A DNA stretch of 64,000 bases, taken from contig NZ_JADIJK010000011.1 in NCBI RefSeq assembly GCF_017355205.1, positions 1 through 64,000 on the forward strand. Direction: 5' to 3'. The notes below the pieces were generated by a model, which saw only the letters and a list, made by a program, of their open reading frames with translations, searched no databases and was not told the origin of the DNA. The position numbers and the translations under genes were made by a program. Every line of letters starts with the position of its first letter. Within the stretch, counting starts at the first letter, position 1. This document shows, one piece after another, positions 1-8,823 of this stretch. This DNA is from Bacillus sp. SD088 (lineage in GTDB: Bacteria > Bacillota > Bacilli > Bacillales > Bacillaceae_C).

Positions 1-162
1 ATAATTGAAAGAAGATGAGAAAGGAATTGGTATAATCGCATATGAAATTGCTATCTTTATTAATATCACACTTCTGAGATCCATTTGAACATCATTATGG
101 TATCAGAATACTTGCAGCCATAAATTAATTATTTATTTTATTACAATAGGGAGGTTAGAAAG

Positions 163-600
163 TTGGATAATGAAACGCATAGTAACAAAAAGATTGTGGA
201 GGGCATGGTAAAGGCAATTAATGAACGTCGTATTGATCAACTAACAGAATTCATGGCAAGCGATGTTATCGACTATAACAAAATCATTTATGGAGAAGAT
301 GATAAACCGGGTGCTGCCTTTGAAGGATTACGCCAACAATTGACGGCATTCAGCCCATATTCTATTTATATTGATGAGCTAATCGCTGAAGATGATCGAG
401 TAGTTGCAAGGATTACACAAAACGGGATCCATAGTGGCACTCATCCACGGATGCCAAACCCTACTAACTTGAGTTTTGAAAACGAAGCCATTTTCGTGTT
501 TACGGTTAAAAACGAGAAGATTACAGAAATTCGGGCAATCAGCGACCGTTTAGGTCTTTTTCTCCAACTTAACTGGGATTGGCCAAAATCAGAGAAATAA
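163..600 (+). CDS. SnoaL-like / ester cyclase family protein (NTF2 fold)
   Basis: A 145-residue protein. The pattern of an N-terminal helix pair (about residues 8-30, with MVKAINERR and LTEFM), then alternating strands ending in NEAIFVFTVKNEKITEIRAI, is that of SnoaL-like ester cyclases with an NTF2-like fold. These are small one-domain proteins that bind or turn over hydrophobic or polyketide-like molecules; the substrate here is unknown. The start is TTG at 163, chosen because AGGGAGG at 148-154 sits eight bases upstream. It stands alone, and decayed genes follow it. A second member of the same fold is at 24186. Family assignment is fairly sure; function is not. Confidence 0.7.
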   Translation: MDNETHSNKKIVEGMVKAINERRIDQLTEFMASDVIDYNKIIYGEDDKPGAAFEGLRQQLTAFSPYSIYIDELIAEDDRVVARITQNGIHSGTHPRMPNPTNLSFENEAIFVFTVKNEKITEIRAISDRLGLFLQLNWDWPKSEK

Positions 601-931
601 TCTTTTTCTATTCCATATAGAACGCTTTAATAATAATGATAAACTCAATATCTTAATTCTAATGTTGAGAACTTGACATTGTGGGCATTCCTTTTTTTAA
701 TTAGCTATCCAAAATAAATACGTTCCTTACTTACAGTTATGAGTGAGCATATAAACAGGCAAATGAAGAAAATATTTTCAACATTAATACTCTCTTTAAA
801 AAGGAATTAGGATTATCATGTATAACTCAAAATATAGATAAAAAATCGGTTGAATAGATTTTTTAGCAAATAAGATAATTTTCAAATGGAAATCATAACT
901 AAAAAAGATAAATAATAAGGAGGAATTTTAA
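601..931. other. AT-rich intergenic stretch with a promoter-like site
   Basis: No credible gene is visible. TTGACA at 673-678 and TTTAAT at 696-701 are 17 bases apart and could be the promoter that once served the truncated DinB gene at 932. Otherwise the stretch looks like degraded DNA. Confidence 0.3.
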
Positions 932-1000
932 ATGAAACACTATGTTTTACAGCTGTACGATTATAACATCTGGACGAATAATAATTTTTTAAAAAATTGA
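932..1000 (+). pseudogene. Truncated DinB-family gene (N-terminal 22 residues)
   Basis: An ATG at 932 follows a strong AAGGAGG at 918-924 and encodes 22 residues (MKHYVLQLYDYNIW...) before TGA at 998. The pattern of a short basic start, aromatic residues and YNIW is the N-terminal helix of DinB/YfiT-like four-helix proteins. The rest of the gene is gone. The intact signals with a truncated body indicate recent decay. Family recognition rests on about 20 residues only. Confidence 0.45.
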
Positions 1001-1049
1001 ATATTTAAGACATAACCTTTCTAAAATTGGGCCTATAAACATTTTTTAA

Positions 1050-1332
1050 AAAGAGGGGTCTGCGACAAGTACTTCCACGTCTTCTTTCAGGGAAATATCC
1101 CTATGAACCCGGGCTTCAATGTAATGATTAAGATTCCGATTTGGCTCTTTTTTTCGAACATGCTTTTCTTGAGATTCACTAATAAATGGTTTACTAATTT
1201 TGTTGGTGTCATCTCCATTTCGCCAATTGCGGATTCTCTAGTATATGCTTCTTTTAACAATGCAGCTAAAATCAGAGCAAACTCTTGATAAGTACCCTTT
1301 TCTTTTGGACCTTGATGAGAATCTAAATACGT
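1050..1332 (-). pseudogene. Frameshifted remnant resembling DUF3626
   Basis: Read on the minus strand from about 1332 this gives YLDSHQGPKEKGTYQEF..., continuing through TPTKLVNHLL. After a frame change near 1145 it continues as NLNHYIEARVHRDISLKEDV and EVLVADP. The two halves make sense only when joined, so this is a broken gene. The wording is like DUF3626 proteins of Bacillus, whose function I do not know. No start codon or ribosome-binding site is evident. A profile search of the repaired translation would settle the family. Confidence 0.4.
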
Positions 1333-1538
1333 AAATGTAGAGAATTAAAGCTATTATGGCATGTTCTTGCTAGATACGGAAACTCCTATAAGGGTAATTA
1401 AATGAAAAGTTTGTGAAAGATTGGATTTTCTTTAATCAACTTTTAAAAAAACGAGTCTTCTTATTTAAGAACACTGCCCAAGCTTTCTGACAGAAGGTTA
1501 AAATGGGTTTATATACTGAACAATTGGAGGTAGTAGCG

Positions 1539-2054
1539 ATGTTGAAATTATTTCAATACAACTGGCAAGTTCGTGATGGTTGGTTTACATGGTGCGAAGA
1601 CATACCAGAGAAAGAATTATTAAAGAATCGAGTCGGTGGGTTCGGAAGTATCCTGCATACGCTGTTTCATATTGTAGATGTAGAATATATGTGGATCATG
1701 GGTTTGAGTGGTGAACCAGTGCCAGAAGAGCCATTATTTAAGGATTATGCTAGCTTACAAAAAGTGAAAAATCTTTCAGCTCAATACCATAAGAAAGTGG
1801 AGCCATTTGTAAAATCTTGGACAAATGAAATGGATTCTCGGAAACTTTCAGAAAGTGATTTCAATGAAGAACCGATTAGCCATAGAGATACACCGATCAG
1901 ACGTCGAGTTATTGAATGTACACACGGAGAGATCATACGTCATGTCATTGTCCACGAAATCCATCATATTGGTCAGTTATCTATATGGGCACGTGAAATA
2001 GGGAAGGAGCCTGTTTCTGCCAACCTCAGAGGAAGAGGGCTATTCAATAATTGA
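1539..2054 (+). CDS. DinB/YfiT-family putative metal-dependent protein
   Basis: A 171-residue protein of the DinB family, a four-helix bundle that usually carries a three-histidine metal site. Histidines fitting that triad appear in HTLFHIVDVEYMW near residue 45 and in HVIVHEIHHIGQL near residue 145. Many Bacillus members are bacillithiol-dependent transferases or damage-inducible proteins of unknown role. The start is the ATG at 1539, because TTGGAGG at 1524-1530 is correctly spaced before it; an upstream in-frame ATG at 1503 has no such site. It lies alone between pseudogenes. Confidence 0.75.
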   Translation: MLKLFQYNWQVRDGWFTWCEDIPEKELLKNRVGGFGSILHTLFHIVDVEYMWIMGLSGEPVPEEPLFKDYASLQKVKNLSAQYHKKVEPFVKSWTNEMDSRKLSESDFNEEPISHRDTPIRRRVIECTHGEIIRHVIVHEIHHIGQLSIWAREIGKEPVSANLRGRGLFNN

Positions 2055-2143
2055 AAGGAATACAGGGAGTTCGAGCTTTATAGAAAAATTATTTCTCAAA
2101 TATTATTTTAAGAGTCTACATTGATTAATTTATTCAAAGATAG

Positions 2144-2394
2144 ACTTCGCACTTAGTAGAAGATATTGATTTTCTATGCAATCGTATCGGCATCTTTAAG
2201 GATGGCAACGTTTTATTCGAGGGAGATCCGCAACAGCTTAAAAAAAGGCAAATCAGCAAGTTTATCAATTAGAAATATTACCAGAACAACTAGATGAAGT
2301 CATTCAATTGGATGATAACGGATCACATATATTAGTAAGATTCTTATCAAACGAACCGATCGGTAAAGTAGTTCCACTTATATTGATTGAATGA
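2144..2394 (+). pseudogene. ABC transporter ATPase, C-terminal fragment with frameshift
   Basis: From 2144 the reading TSHLVEDIDFLCNRIGIFKD is the H-loop region and C-terminus of an ABC ATPase, followed by GNVLFEGDPQQL. A frameshift in an A-rich run near 2240 moves the sequence to another frame, which continues QVYQLEILPEQLDEVIQLDD and ends at TGA 2392-2394. Everything upstream of the H-loop is absent. The stop overlaps the ATG of the next fragment as ATGA, as in a former coupled ATPase-permease operon. Confidence 0.6.
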
Positions 2395-2660
2395 ATGAGT
2401 TAAAACATCATTTTCAACTTGACATCCGTTTGTTAAAAGGAATCTATATCATTCCATTTGCAGGATACTTGCTTACATTACTACTAATGTTACTAAGATA
2501 CCCTGAAGAATCTTATTTACCATATATATTTTTACAAGGGATAGCTATACCAGCTGCTGGATTGCATTTAGTTTTTCCGTATAGTTCAATTTTGCGTGAA
2601 GCCTTAGTATTAAAACTCCTATATAATGAATTTGCACGGATGTGCTTCTTTATTATATAG
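2391..2660 (+). pseudogene. Truncated ABC transporter membrane protein
   Basis: An 89-residue fragment with two hydrophobic segments (about residues 16-36 and 43-62). It starts at an ATG overlapping the stop of the ATPase fragment. This is the N-terminal piece of an ABC-2-like membrane subunit; the C-terminus is replaced by unrelated sequence after about 2640. The pair is probably the relic of an exporter operon. Confidence 0.45.
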
Positions 2661-2711
2661 AAGGGTGGGTCAGTCATGTCTTAAGTGGGTCAAGTTTATG
2701 TCAGGGGTGGA

Positions 2712-2909
2712 TCAAAAAGATGGCACAACTGGTTCAATCGGAGATTCATCGGCGAATTTCTCAAACGTCACATATCTTTTAGAATGTCGCGTAGTTCCCC
2801 TTCCAAAACCTCGACAAAAGAGATTATAACCAAATGCCAGAATCAAAAGCCCGTTTTGTATATTGCCTGTTCCTCTCGTACGAAACTTCTTCAGTTGATT
2901 GCGCAGCAA
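2712..2909 (-). pseudogene. Possible transposase scrap
   Basis: A minus-strand reading of 65 residues contains RNQLKKFRTRGTGNIQNGLL followed by ILAFGYNLF. This is reminiscent of the C-terminal helix of DDE transposases, where a 'xxRxxxGxxxLAYNL' pattern is usual. It has no start signal and no terminal repeats that I can see. It could explain how the ABC permease at 2391 was interrupted. Recognition is weak. Confidence 0.2.
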
Positions 2910-3002
2910 CAGTCAAATGTGTAAAGTCAATAACTTCTTTTAAAGTAAAATTTTTTTACCATAAAATGCAGAGCATCGGTTCCCTAGGTTAGATTTTTTC
3001 TT

Positions 3003-3033
3003 TGAATAAATTATTCTGAAAATGAACAGAATA
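3003..3033 (+). promoter_or_regulatory. Candidate sigma-G promoter for the germination operon
   Basis: TGAATA at 3003-3008, an 18-base spacer, and CAGAATA at 3027-3033 closely match the sigma-G pattern TGMATA-N17/18-CATNNTA. GerA-family receptor operons are known to be transcribed in the forespore by sigma-G. The site lies 30 bases upstream of the first gene. Confidence 0.5.
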
Positions 3034-3062
3034 ATAGAAAAAGAAGTTAAAGGAACATTTAT

Positions 3063-4151
3063 ATGAAGTATGGAGCTATTTCAGTTATCCATGTTATTTT
3101 ATTATCCATGACGTTTATTGGTTTGAAAAATCATGTAACGATATTGCCATCACTCTTATCACGAGCCGGTAGAGATGGATGGATATCCGTTTTATTCGCT
3201 ACACTTCTCATATTAATTTGTGTATTTTTACTTTTATATACACATAAAAAAACAGAACAAAAGGAGATCAAACAATGGTTAGATGAAAAATTAGGTAAAG
3301 TTTGGTCTACCATTTTTCACATAATTATTGCTCTGTTTTTAATGTTATTGGCAGCTTTTACGATGCGAGAAACATTGCAGTGGATTAATGCAACTTTTTT
3401 AATTGAAACCCCTATTTGGTCATTATTAATTATCTATATGGTATTATGTATCATGCTTGCATTGTCAAGTTTACGAACGATTTTAATTTTGAATGCTCTT
3501 GTTTTATTTGGAGTTGTTGTTTTTGGTTTTTTTGTAGCAATGGTTAATATTCAAGTGAAAGATTACACCTTAATATTACCTATACTTGAAAACGGCTTTC
3601 AACCTGTTTTAAAAGGTATGGTTTATCCAGCTTCAGGAATGATTGAAGTCGTATTTTTCCTTTTTTTACAACACAAAATAAAAGGACGAATTCGATTTAT
3701 TCACTATCTCATTATCATAGGAATAATAATGGGACTAACATTAGGTCCATTAGTAGGGGCAATTACAGAGTTTGGCCCTGATGAAGCGGTAAAGCAACTA
3801 TATCCCGCTTATGAAGAATGGGGGATTGTTAGCATTGGCCGTTTTATTGAACATCTTGATTTTTTATCTATATACCAATGGCTTACAGGGGCATTTATTC
3901 GAGTAGGATTACTACTTTATTTCGTAATTCATTTGTCTAATTTTCATAAAAAACAAAAAAAAATATGGTTTCTCATGACCCCAGTTTTTCTAATAATATG
4001 TTTGCTTTTATTGAACATAGAAGATCATACATTTATTAAATTGCAAGAGCATTATTTTTTACCTCTTACTTTTGTTATATTACTGATCGTCTCTTTATTT
4101 TATGCTTTAGTTGCTTTTATTACGACGAGAAATAGGAGGACTGAAACATGA
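3063..4151 (+). CDS. GerAB-type spore germination permease subunit (B subunit)
   Basis: A 362-residue, very hydrophobic protein with about ten membrane segments, the usual length for the B subunit of GerA-family germinant receptors (APC-superfamily fold, about 365 residues). It sits in the inner membrane of the spore and forms the small-molecule germinant-binding part of the receptor. The start ATG follows AAAGGAA at 3049-3055. Its stop overlaps the next start as ATGA (4148-4151), so the three genes are coupled. The order here is B-A-C rather than the A-B-C of the B. subtilis gerA operon. The germinant cannot be read from sequence. Confidence 0.92.
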   Translation: MKYGAISVIHVILLSMTFIGLKNHVTILPSLLSRAGRDGWISVLFATLLILICVFLLLYTHKKTEQKEIKQWLDEKLGKVWSTIFHIIIALFLMLLAAFTMRETLQWINATFLIETPIWSLLIIYMVLCIMLALSSLRTILILNALVLFGVVVFGFFVAMVNIQVKDYTLILPILENGFQPVLKGMVYPASGMIEVVFFLFLQHKIKGRIRFIHYLIIIGIIMGLTLGPLVGAITEFGPDEAVKQLYPAYEEWGIVSIGRFIEHLDFLSIYQWLTGAFIRVGLLLYFVIHLSNFHKKQKKIWFLMTPVFLIICLLLLNIEDHTFIKLQEHYFLPLTFVILLIVSLFYALVAFITTRNRRTET

Positions 4152-5638
4152 GTTCAAAGCAGGAAGAAAATAATATAAATACTAATAATGAACAAATAAC
4201 GAATATAAAACAATTAAAACAGTTATTTGAAAAATCATCTGATGTACACTTTCAAAAATATACATTTAATACGTATAGTGTCTATTTTATTACATGTGAT
4301 GCAATGATTAACAAACAAATGTTGCACGATGTCATTGTGGAGAGAGTAAAGTTATATTTATTAAATATAGATGAAAAATCAATAAAAGAATCTATAGAAA
4401 ACCAGTTGCACCTTCCAAATCTTCAGAAATTAGAAAAGCAAGATGATATTACAACACATGCTTATACGGGACATGTCATTCTTCATTTTGAGGATGTCAA
4501 CCTGATTTACTCTAGTGATATTGCAGACAAACCTAACCGTAATCCAGAAGAAACAAAAACAGAAGTACCTGTCAAAGGTCCAAGAGATAATTTTATTGAG
4601 GATATATCTGTTAATATTGCATTGGTCAGAAAACGGTTGCCAACAAATTCTTTATTTGTAGAAAAGTTTGAAATAGGAAAAAGGACAAAAACAGCAGTTG
4701 CGATTCTTTATTTCGATGATATTGTAAACAAGGATATTATTAATGGGATCAAAAATAAAATCGAAAAGATTGATTCAAATATAGACGTACTTTTCAATGG
4801 AGATATCTTAATGGAGTTTATTGATAAAAATTCCAAACTTTTTCCTAGATATGACTATACAGGAAGGCCAGACTTTGCAGTGGAAACTTTAATAAGGGGG
4901 CGGGTGTTTATTCTTGTTGATGGGGTGGCGTATGGAATAATAACACCAGTCAATCTGTTTTTACTATTCAAGACTTCAGAAGACAATGAATATCCAGTCG
5001 TCTTTAGCTCATTTGAAAGATTGTTACGTGTATTCGGAATTTTGGTAGGTACATTGCTTCCAGCTTTTTGGTTGGCTTTAACAACTTTTCATCAAAACCA
5101 ATTACCATTACAATTATTGGCCACAGTTGTTCAATCGAGTACAGGACTGCCGTTTCCCGCAGCCTTTGAAATGCTTATTATGCTTATTATGTTTGAATTA
5201 TTTCGCGAAGCGGGACTACGATTGCCAGATGCAATTGGAGGTACACTAAGTGTTGTTGGAGGGTTAATCATCGGTGATGCGGCAATTCGCGCAGGAATAA
5301 CAAGTCCAGCAATGGTTGTCATTATTGCAGTATCGGTTATATCAACATTTACTTTAGTGAATCAATCATTTGTTTCTGCTGTTAGTATGGTTCGTATTTT
5401 CTCCATTATGGTTACTGCTTTATTGGGCTTATTTGGTTTTTTTGTATCTTTATACGTTGTCCTTTTATATTTAGCTAATATCCGGATTTTTGGTGTTCCA
5501 TATTTAAGTGTAACAGATCATTTAAAATGGTCTACAATAAAACAAACATTTTTACGTCAATCACAGAAAAATTATAAATATCGGCCAGGTGAATTAAAGA
5601 CAACAGATGATACAAGATTAAACGAGGATGAAAAATGA
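4148..5638 (+). CDS. GerAA-type spore germination protein (A subunit)
   Basis: A 496-residue GerA-family A subunit. It has a long soluble N-terminal region (about residues 1-290), then a membrane region from about 295 to 450 containing FGILVGTLLPAFW, TGLPFPAAFEMLIM and GLRLPDAIGGTLSVVGGLI. That last motif is characteristic of the family. A subunits oligomerise into the membrane ring that releases ions when the germinant binds. It overlaps the preceding and following genes by four bases each. Length and motifs are normal, so the receptor looks functional. Confidence 0.94.
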   Translation: MSSKQEENNINTNNEQITNIKQLKQLFEKSSDVHFQKYTFNTYSVYFITCDAMINKQMLHDVIVERVKLYLLNIDEKSIKESIENQLHLPNLQKLEKQDDITTHAYTGHVILHFEDVNLIYSSDIADKPNRNPEETKTEVPVKGPRDNFIEDISVNIALVRKRLPTNSLFVEKFEIGKRTKTAVAILYFDDIVNKDIINGIKNKIEKIDSNIDVLFNGDILMEFIDKNSKLFPRYDYTGRPDFAVETLIRGRVFILVDGVAYGIITPVNLFLLFKTSEDNEYPVVFSSFERLLRVFGILVGTLLPAFWLALTTFHQNQLPLQLLATVVQSSTGLPFPAAFEMLIMLIMFELFREAGLRLPDAIGGTLSVVGGLIIGDAAIRAGITSPAMVVIIAVSVISTFTLVNQSFVSAVSMVRIFSIMVTALLGLFGFFVSLYVVLLYLANIRIFGVPYLSVTDHLKWSTIKQTFLRQSQKNYKYRPGELKTTDDTRLNEDEK

Positions 5639-6786
5639 AGATAATCAAAAATACGCTCCTAATGATACTAATGGCTCTAATTCTTTCTGGATGCTGGGAT
5701 AATCAAGAAGCTGAGCGAATGCTGTATGCTCATGCAATGGGAATTGATTTTGTAGATAATCAATATAAGGTATATTTACAAATAATTAATTTATCAAGTG
5801 TAGCTAAGACAGACAATCCGATTACACCAGAGGAATTACAAGTGGAAATTGGTAGTGGCACTGGAGCAACGATGGAACAGGCGATATTTGATTTATACAA
5901 ATCGATAGACGAGGAGTTGTTCTGGGGGCATTTAACCTATCTTATTTTCTCAGAAGAAGCATTAAAAGAACAAAGAGTAAATACTGTAATTGAAAGTTTT
6001 ATTCGTTATGCTGAAACAAGATATCGAATTTGGGTTTATAGTACAAAAGATGATATGAAAGATCTATTGTTAACTGTACCGATCAATAATACGCCGATAA
6101 CGATATCTAAACTGGATGATCCTTTAAACTCCTATGACCAAAATTCTTTTATTCATCCCATCAACATAAGAGAACTGATTATTGGATTTAATGAACCCAA
6201 TCATGAAATCGTCATTCCATTTGTTAGCATTTCTGAAGATTGGGATAATAGAGAGGGAGAAACACCAAAGCCCAGTATAATTGGAGGAAGTTTACTAAGT
6301 TTAACAACCTATAAAGAAACATTAATAAATGATGAAATAGCGGGTCTTCAATGGATAAATAATAATTTTAAAAAAAGTGAAGTCTCCTTCCTTTTGGATA
6401 AGAACAAAAAGGATTCGCATGCTTCTATTTTTATCCATGATGTAAATGTAAAAGTTACACCTATCCTAAAAGCTAATGACATAACATTTAATGTTAACTT
6501 ATCGGTGATAGCGGTTGGTAATATTATTCCTTCCGGAGCAAAATTAGCTGATTTAGAAAATGGGGTAAAAAATACAATTAAACAAGAAGTTATGAGAACA
6601 TATAGAGCAGGATTAGAATACAATACGGATATTTATCGATTGTCTGAATACGTTTATCGCTATCATAATAAAGAATGGAAAAAATTAGAGGAGAATGGGA
6701 AAATAAAATTGAATGAAAATTCTCTTTCAATCGAAGTTAATATAAGGAAGTTTAAATCAGGAAGAATGTCTTTAACTGATTTATAA
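5635..6786 (+). CDS. GerAC-type spore germination lipoprotein (C subunit)
   Basis: A 383-residue GerAC-family protein. It begins with a lipoprotein signal whose lipobox ILSGC places the lipidated cysteine at residue 20, followed by the family signature CWDNQEAER. The rest is the soluble Ger(x)C domain, ending in the usual C-terminal region with YRYHNKEWKKLEE. It anchors to the outer face of the spore inner membrane and completes the receptor with the two upstream proteins. The start overlaps the stop of the A subunit. Confidence 0.94.
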   Translation: MKIIKNTLLMILMALILSGCWDNQEAERMLYAHAMGIDFVDNQYKVYLQIINLSSVAKTDNPITPEELQVEIGSGTGATMEQAIFDLYKSIDEELFWGHLTYLIFSEEALKEQRVNTVIESFIRYAETRYRIWVYSTKDDMKDLLLTVPINNTPITISKLDDPLNSYDQNSFIHPINIRELIIGFNEPNHEIVIPFVSISEDWDNREGETPKPSIIGGSLLSLTTYKETLINDEIAGLQWINNNFKKSEVSFLLDKNKKDSHASIFIHDVNVKVTPILKANDITFNVNLSVIAVGNIIPSGAKLADLENGVKNTIKQEVMRTYRAGLEYNTDIYRLSEYVYRYHNKEWKKLEENGKIKLNENSLSIEVNIRKFKSGRMSLTDL

Positions 6787-6943
6787 GAGATAAAGGTGTT
6801 TTACATGTTGCTTCTTCAATACTGTTTTAAGCCAATAATTTTGAAGTTCGGACAAAAAACTTAAAGTAATGTTTCTTCAAATTCTGCCATTATCTCACAT
6901 AATCGGTTTCACTTCTGAAAGAGGTGTACATTCAAATTTTCCC

Positions 6944-6978
6944 ATAAAAAAAGACGCTTCATTTGAAACGTCTTTTGT
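6944..6978 (+). terminator. Rho-independent terminator after the germination operon
   Basis: AAAGACG-C-TTC and GAA-A-CGTCTTTT pair around a four-base loop within 6948-6976, flanked by A and T runs. It lies about 160 bases after the last germination gene. Confidence 0.6.
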
Positions 6979-7316
6979 CGAAGATATCAAATATTTATAG
7001 TGATAAGTCCACACAGTGATTTGCATTTCCATGATGAGACATGAAACGGTCCTTTAGATACTTTCTTTATGCATGCTGGGATTGTGGTACCTGTTCCAGG
7101 CCGGAAGTAAAAGGAGAAAAATCTCTCATTGTTTGCATATAAATTGGCAAGATAGTTAGGTTTGAAAGAAATAAAATAAACATGAATACAATAGTATTGG
7201 CAAAGTGAATTCATTTTCTTTAAATACATGAAAATCGAGTATCGTTATGTTCTCTCCTTCCCAATAAAAAATAATGGTAGGGATTATTTTTTCATCTACT
7301 GTGCATATTAAAATGT
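6979..7316. other. Intergenic stretch with one doubtful minus-strand ORF
   Basis: The region between the germination terminator and the MATE gene contains an open minus-strand reading at 6987-7229 (80 codons; it includes FRPGTGTTIPACIKKVSKGP). It has no convincing ribosome-binding site. It could be a remnant of a small conserved protein, but I do not recognise it and do not call it as a gene. Confidence 0.2.
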
Positions 7317-8672
7317 TTAGTTCTCCATTTTCAAACCTACCTCAAGCTTGAACTTTTTATATTGAACCCATAAATACAATACGACTACTATAAATGATAT
7401 TAGGTCAGCAATAGGAGTAGCAAACCACACTCCCAGTAAACCAAAGAAGTTTGGCAAAATATACACAAGAGGAATCAACAGAATGAGCTGTCTTAAGGAG
7501 CTTAAGAAAATAGCTTTCCGTGCGTCGCCTATATACTGAAAGAAATTGGCACCAATCATTTGAATACCAACAATTGGTACCATACAGCAAAATATACGCA
7601 TGCCCAACGTCGCGGTATTCAAGAGTTCAGTATCGGTGTTTCCACCAAATGCTGAAACAATATAACTACTAAAAACCTCAATTAACAGGAACATGAAGAT
7701 ACAAAAAAACAGCACGTACTTTATGGCATATTTCATCGTTTCCTTTACTCGTTCTATTGCCGCATGACCATAGCTGTATCCGATAATAGGTTGAATCCCT
7801 TGCCCGAGTCCTATGATTGGCATATATACGAGCATAGCGATGGTATATATCACACCATAAGCGGCAAGCCCTGTGTTACCTCCATATTCGTACGATACTC
7901 TATTGAAAATTAAAGAAACTAAGCTTAAAGATATTTGTCCAATAAAGCCAGAAAATCCAATAGATAGAATTTGCTTTATTTCATCGAGATAAAAACGCAT
8001 GTATGTGTGATGTAGCATAATACCAGTCTTGTTCTTAAATAAGAATTGCAAGGACAATGAGGCACTAACAAGGTTTGCAATGACTGTTCCAAGAGCAGCA
8101 CCACCAACGCCCAGCCCTAAAACAAAGATGAAAATAGGAACAAGAATGATATTAACAAATATACCGACAATAAAATTAATGAATGCTCTTTTGGCAAAAC
8201 CCATGCTGCGAATGATACTATTCATGGATTGTGAAATAACAAAGAATACAGAACCGACTAGAAAATAGGTTGAATACTCTACTGCATAATTAATATTCCC
8301 ACTATTGGCACCATATAAGTAAAGGACAGGTTTAAGGAATATGATCCCCAACACAGCAATTAATAAAGAGAGCGTCAATGATAAAATGAAAGATGTACCT
8401 ACAATTTTTTTAGCACGTTCATTATCGTTTTTTCCCAGAACAATCGATAAATTTGCACCTGCCCCAGACCCAATTAATTGAGCCAACGATTGCATAATAA
8501 GATACAAGCCAAAAGCCACTGTTACAGCCGAGATAGCTAGTGTATCGATGCCCATAGCTATGAAGATACGGTCAATTGCCATATTGATTGAATTTACTAC
8601 TAAGGCAAGAATGGCTGGTGTGGAGAAATTTCTAATTAGTTTCGGTACTGGCATAGTTTCAAGCTTATTCAC
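7317..8672 (-). CDS. MATE-family multidrug/toxin exporter
   Basis: A 451-residue membrane protein with twelve hydrophobic segments in two homologous halves. It begins MNKLETMPVPKLIRNFSTPA, typical of MATE (DinF/NorM-type) cation-coupled efflux proteins. The motif IDRIFIAMGIDTLAISAVTVA near residues 28-50 and LGQGIQPIIGYSYGH near 280-295 are family hallmarks. It probably expels drugs or cell-made toxic compounds. It is transcribed away from a TetR regulator. A promoter (TTGACA-17-TATACT on the minus strand) and two palindromic operators lie between them. The start is set by AGGTGAG just upstream. Confidence 0.88.
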   Translation of the reverse strand: MNKLETMPVPKLIRNFSTPAILALVVNSINMAIDRIFIAMGIDTLAISAVTVAFGLYLIMQSLAQLIGSGAGANLSIVLGKNDNERAKKIVGTSFILSLTLSLLIAVLGIIFLKPVLYLYGANSGNINYAVEYSTYFLVGSVFFVISQSMNSIIRSMGFAKRAFINFIVGIFVNIILVPIFIFVLGLGVGGAALGTVIANLVSASLSLQFLFKNKTGIMLHHTYMRFYLDEIKQILSIGFSGFIGQISLSLVSLIFNRVSYEYGGNTGLAAYGVIYTIAMLVYMPIIGLGQGIQPIIGYSYGHAAIERVKETMKYAIKYVLFFCIFMFLLIEVFSSYIVSAFGGNTDTELLNTATLGMRIFCCMVPIVGIQMIGANFFQYIGDARKAIFLSSLRQLILLIPLVYILPNFFGLLGVWFATPIADLISFIVVVLYLWVQYKKFKLEVGLKMEN

Positions 8673-8704
8673 AAGCTCACCTCATAATTTTTATAATGTA
8701 ATGT

Positions 8705-8716
8705 GAGTAATTACTC
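8705..8716. promoter_or_regulatory. TetR-type operator 1
   Basis: GAGTAATTACTC is a perfect 12-base palindrome just downstream of the MATE promoter -10 element. The same arms recur at 8763, so this is probably a binding site of the adjacent TetR protein. Confidence 0.6.
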
Positions 8717-8725
8717 GTATTTTAA

Positions 8726-8754
8726 AGTATACTTTGCTTTATTTTTGATGTCAA
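8726..8754 (-). promoter_or_regulatory. Promoter of the MATE exporter
   Basis: On the minus strand TTGACA (8754-8749) and TATACT (8731-8726) are separated by exactly 17 bases, a near-consensus sigma-A promoter. It is bracketed by the two GAGTAnnTACTC palindromes, so a bound repressor would block it. Confidence 0.7.
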
Positions 8755-8762
8755 TAAAATAT

Positions 8763-8774
8763 GAGTAAATACTC
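8763..8774. promoter_or_regulatory. TetR-type operator 2
   Basis: GAGTAAATACTC shares the GAGTA/TACTC arms of operator 1. It lies upstream of the MATE -35 element and ten bases before the regulator's own -35 element, so it could serve both promoters. Confidence 0.6.
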
Positions 8775-8784
8775 GCTTTTTATA

Positions 8785-8813
8785 TTGACAATCCAATAGA
8801 GTAGCTTTAGAAT
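8785..8813 (+). promoter_or_regulatory. Promoter of the TetR regulator
   Basis: TTGACA at 8785-8790 and TAGAAT at 8808-8813 have a 17-base spacer. The expected start point, near 8820, almost touches the first ATG of the regulator. That matters for the choice of its start codon. Confidence 0.6.
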
Positions 8814-8823
8814 ACATGTTATA

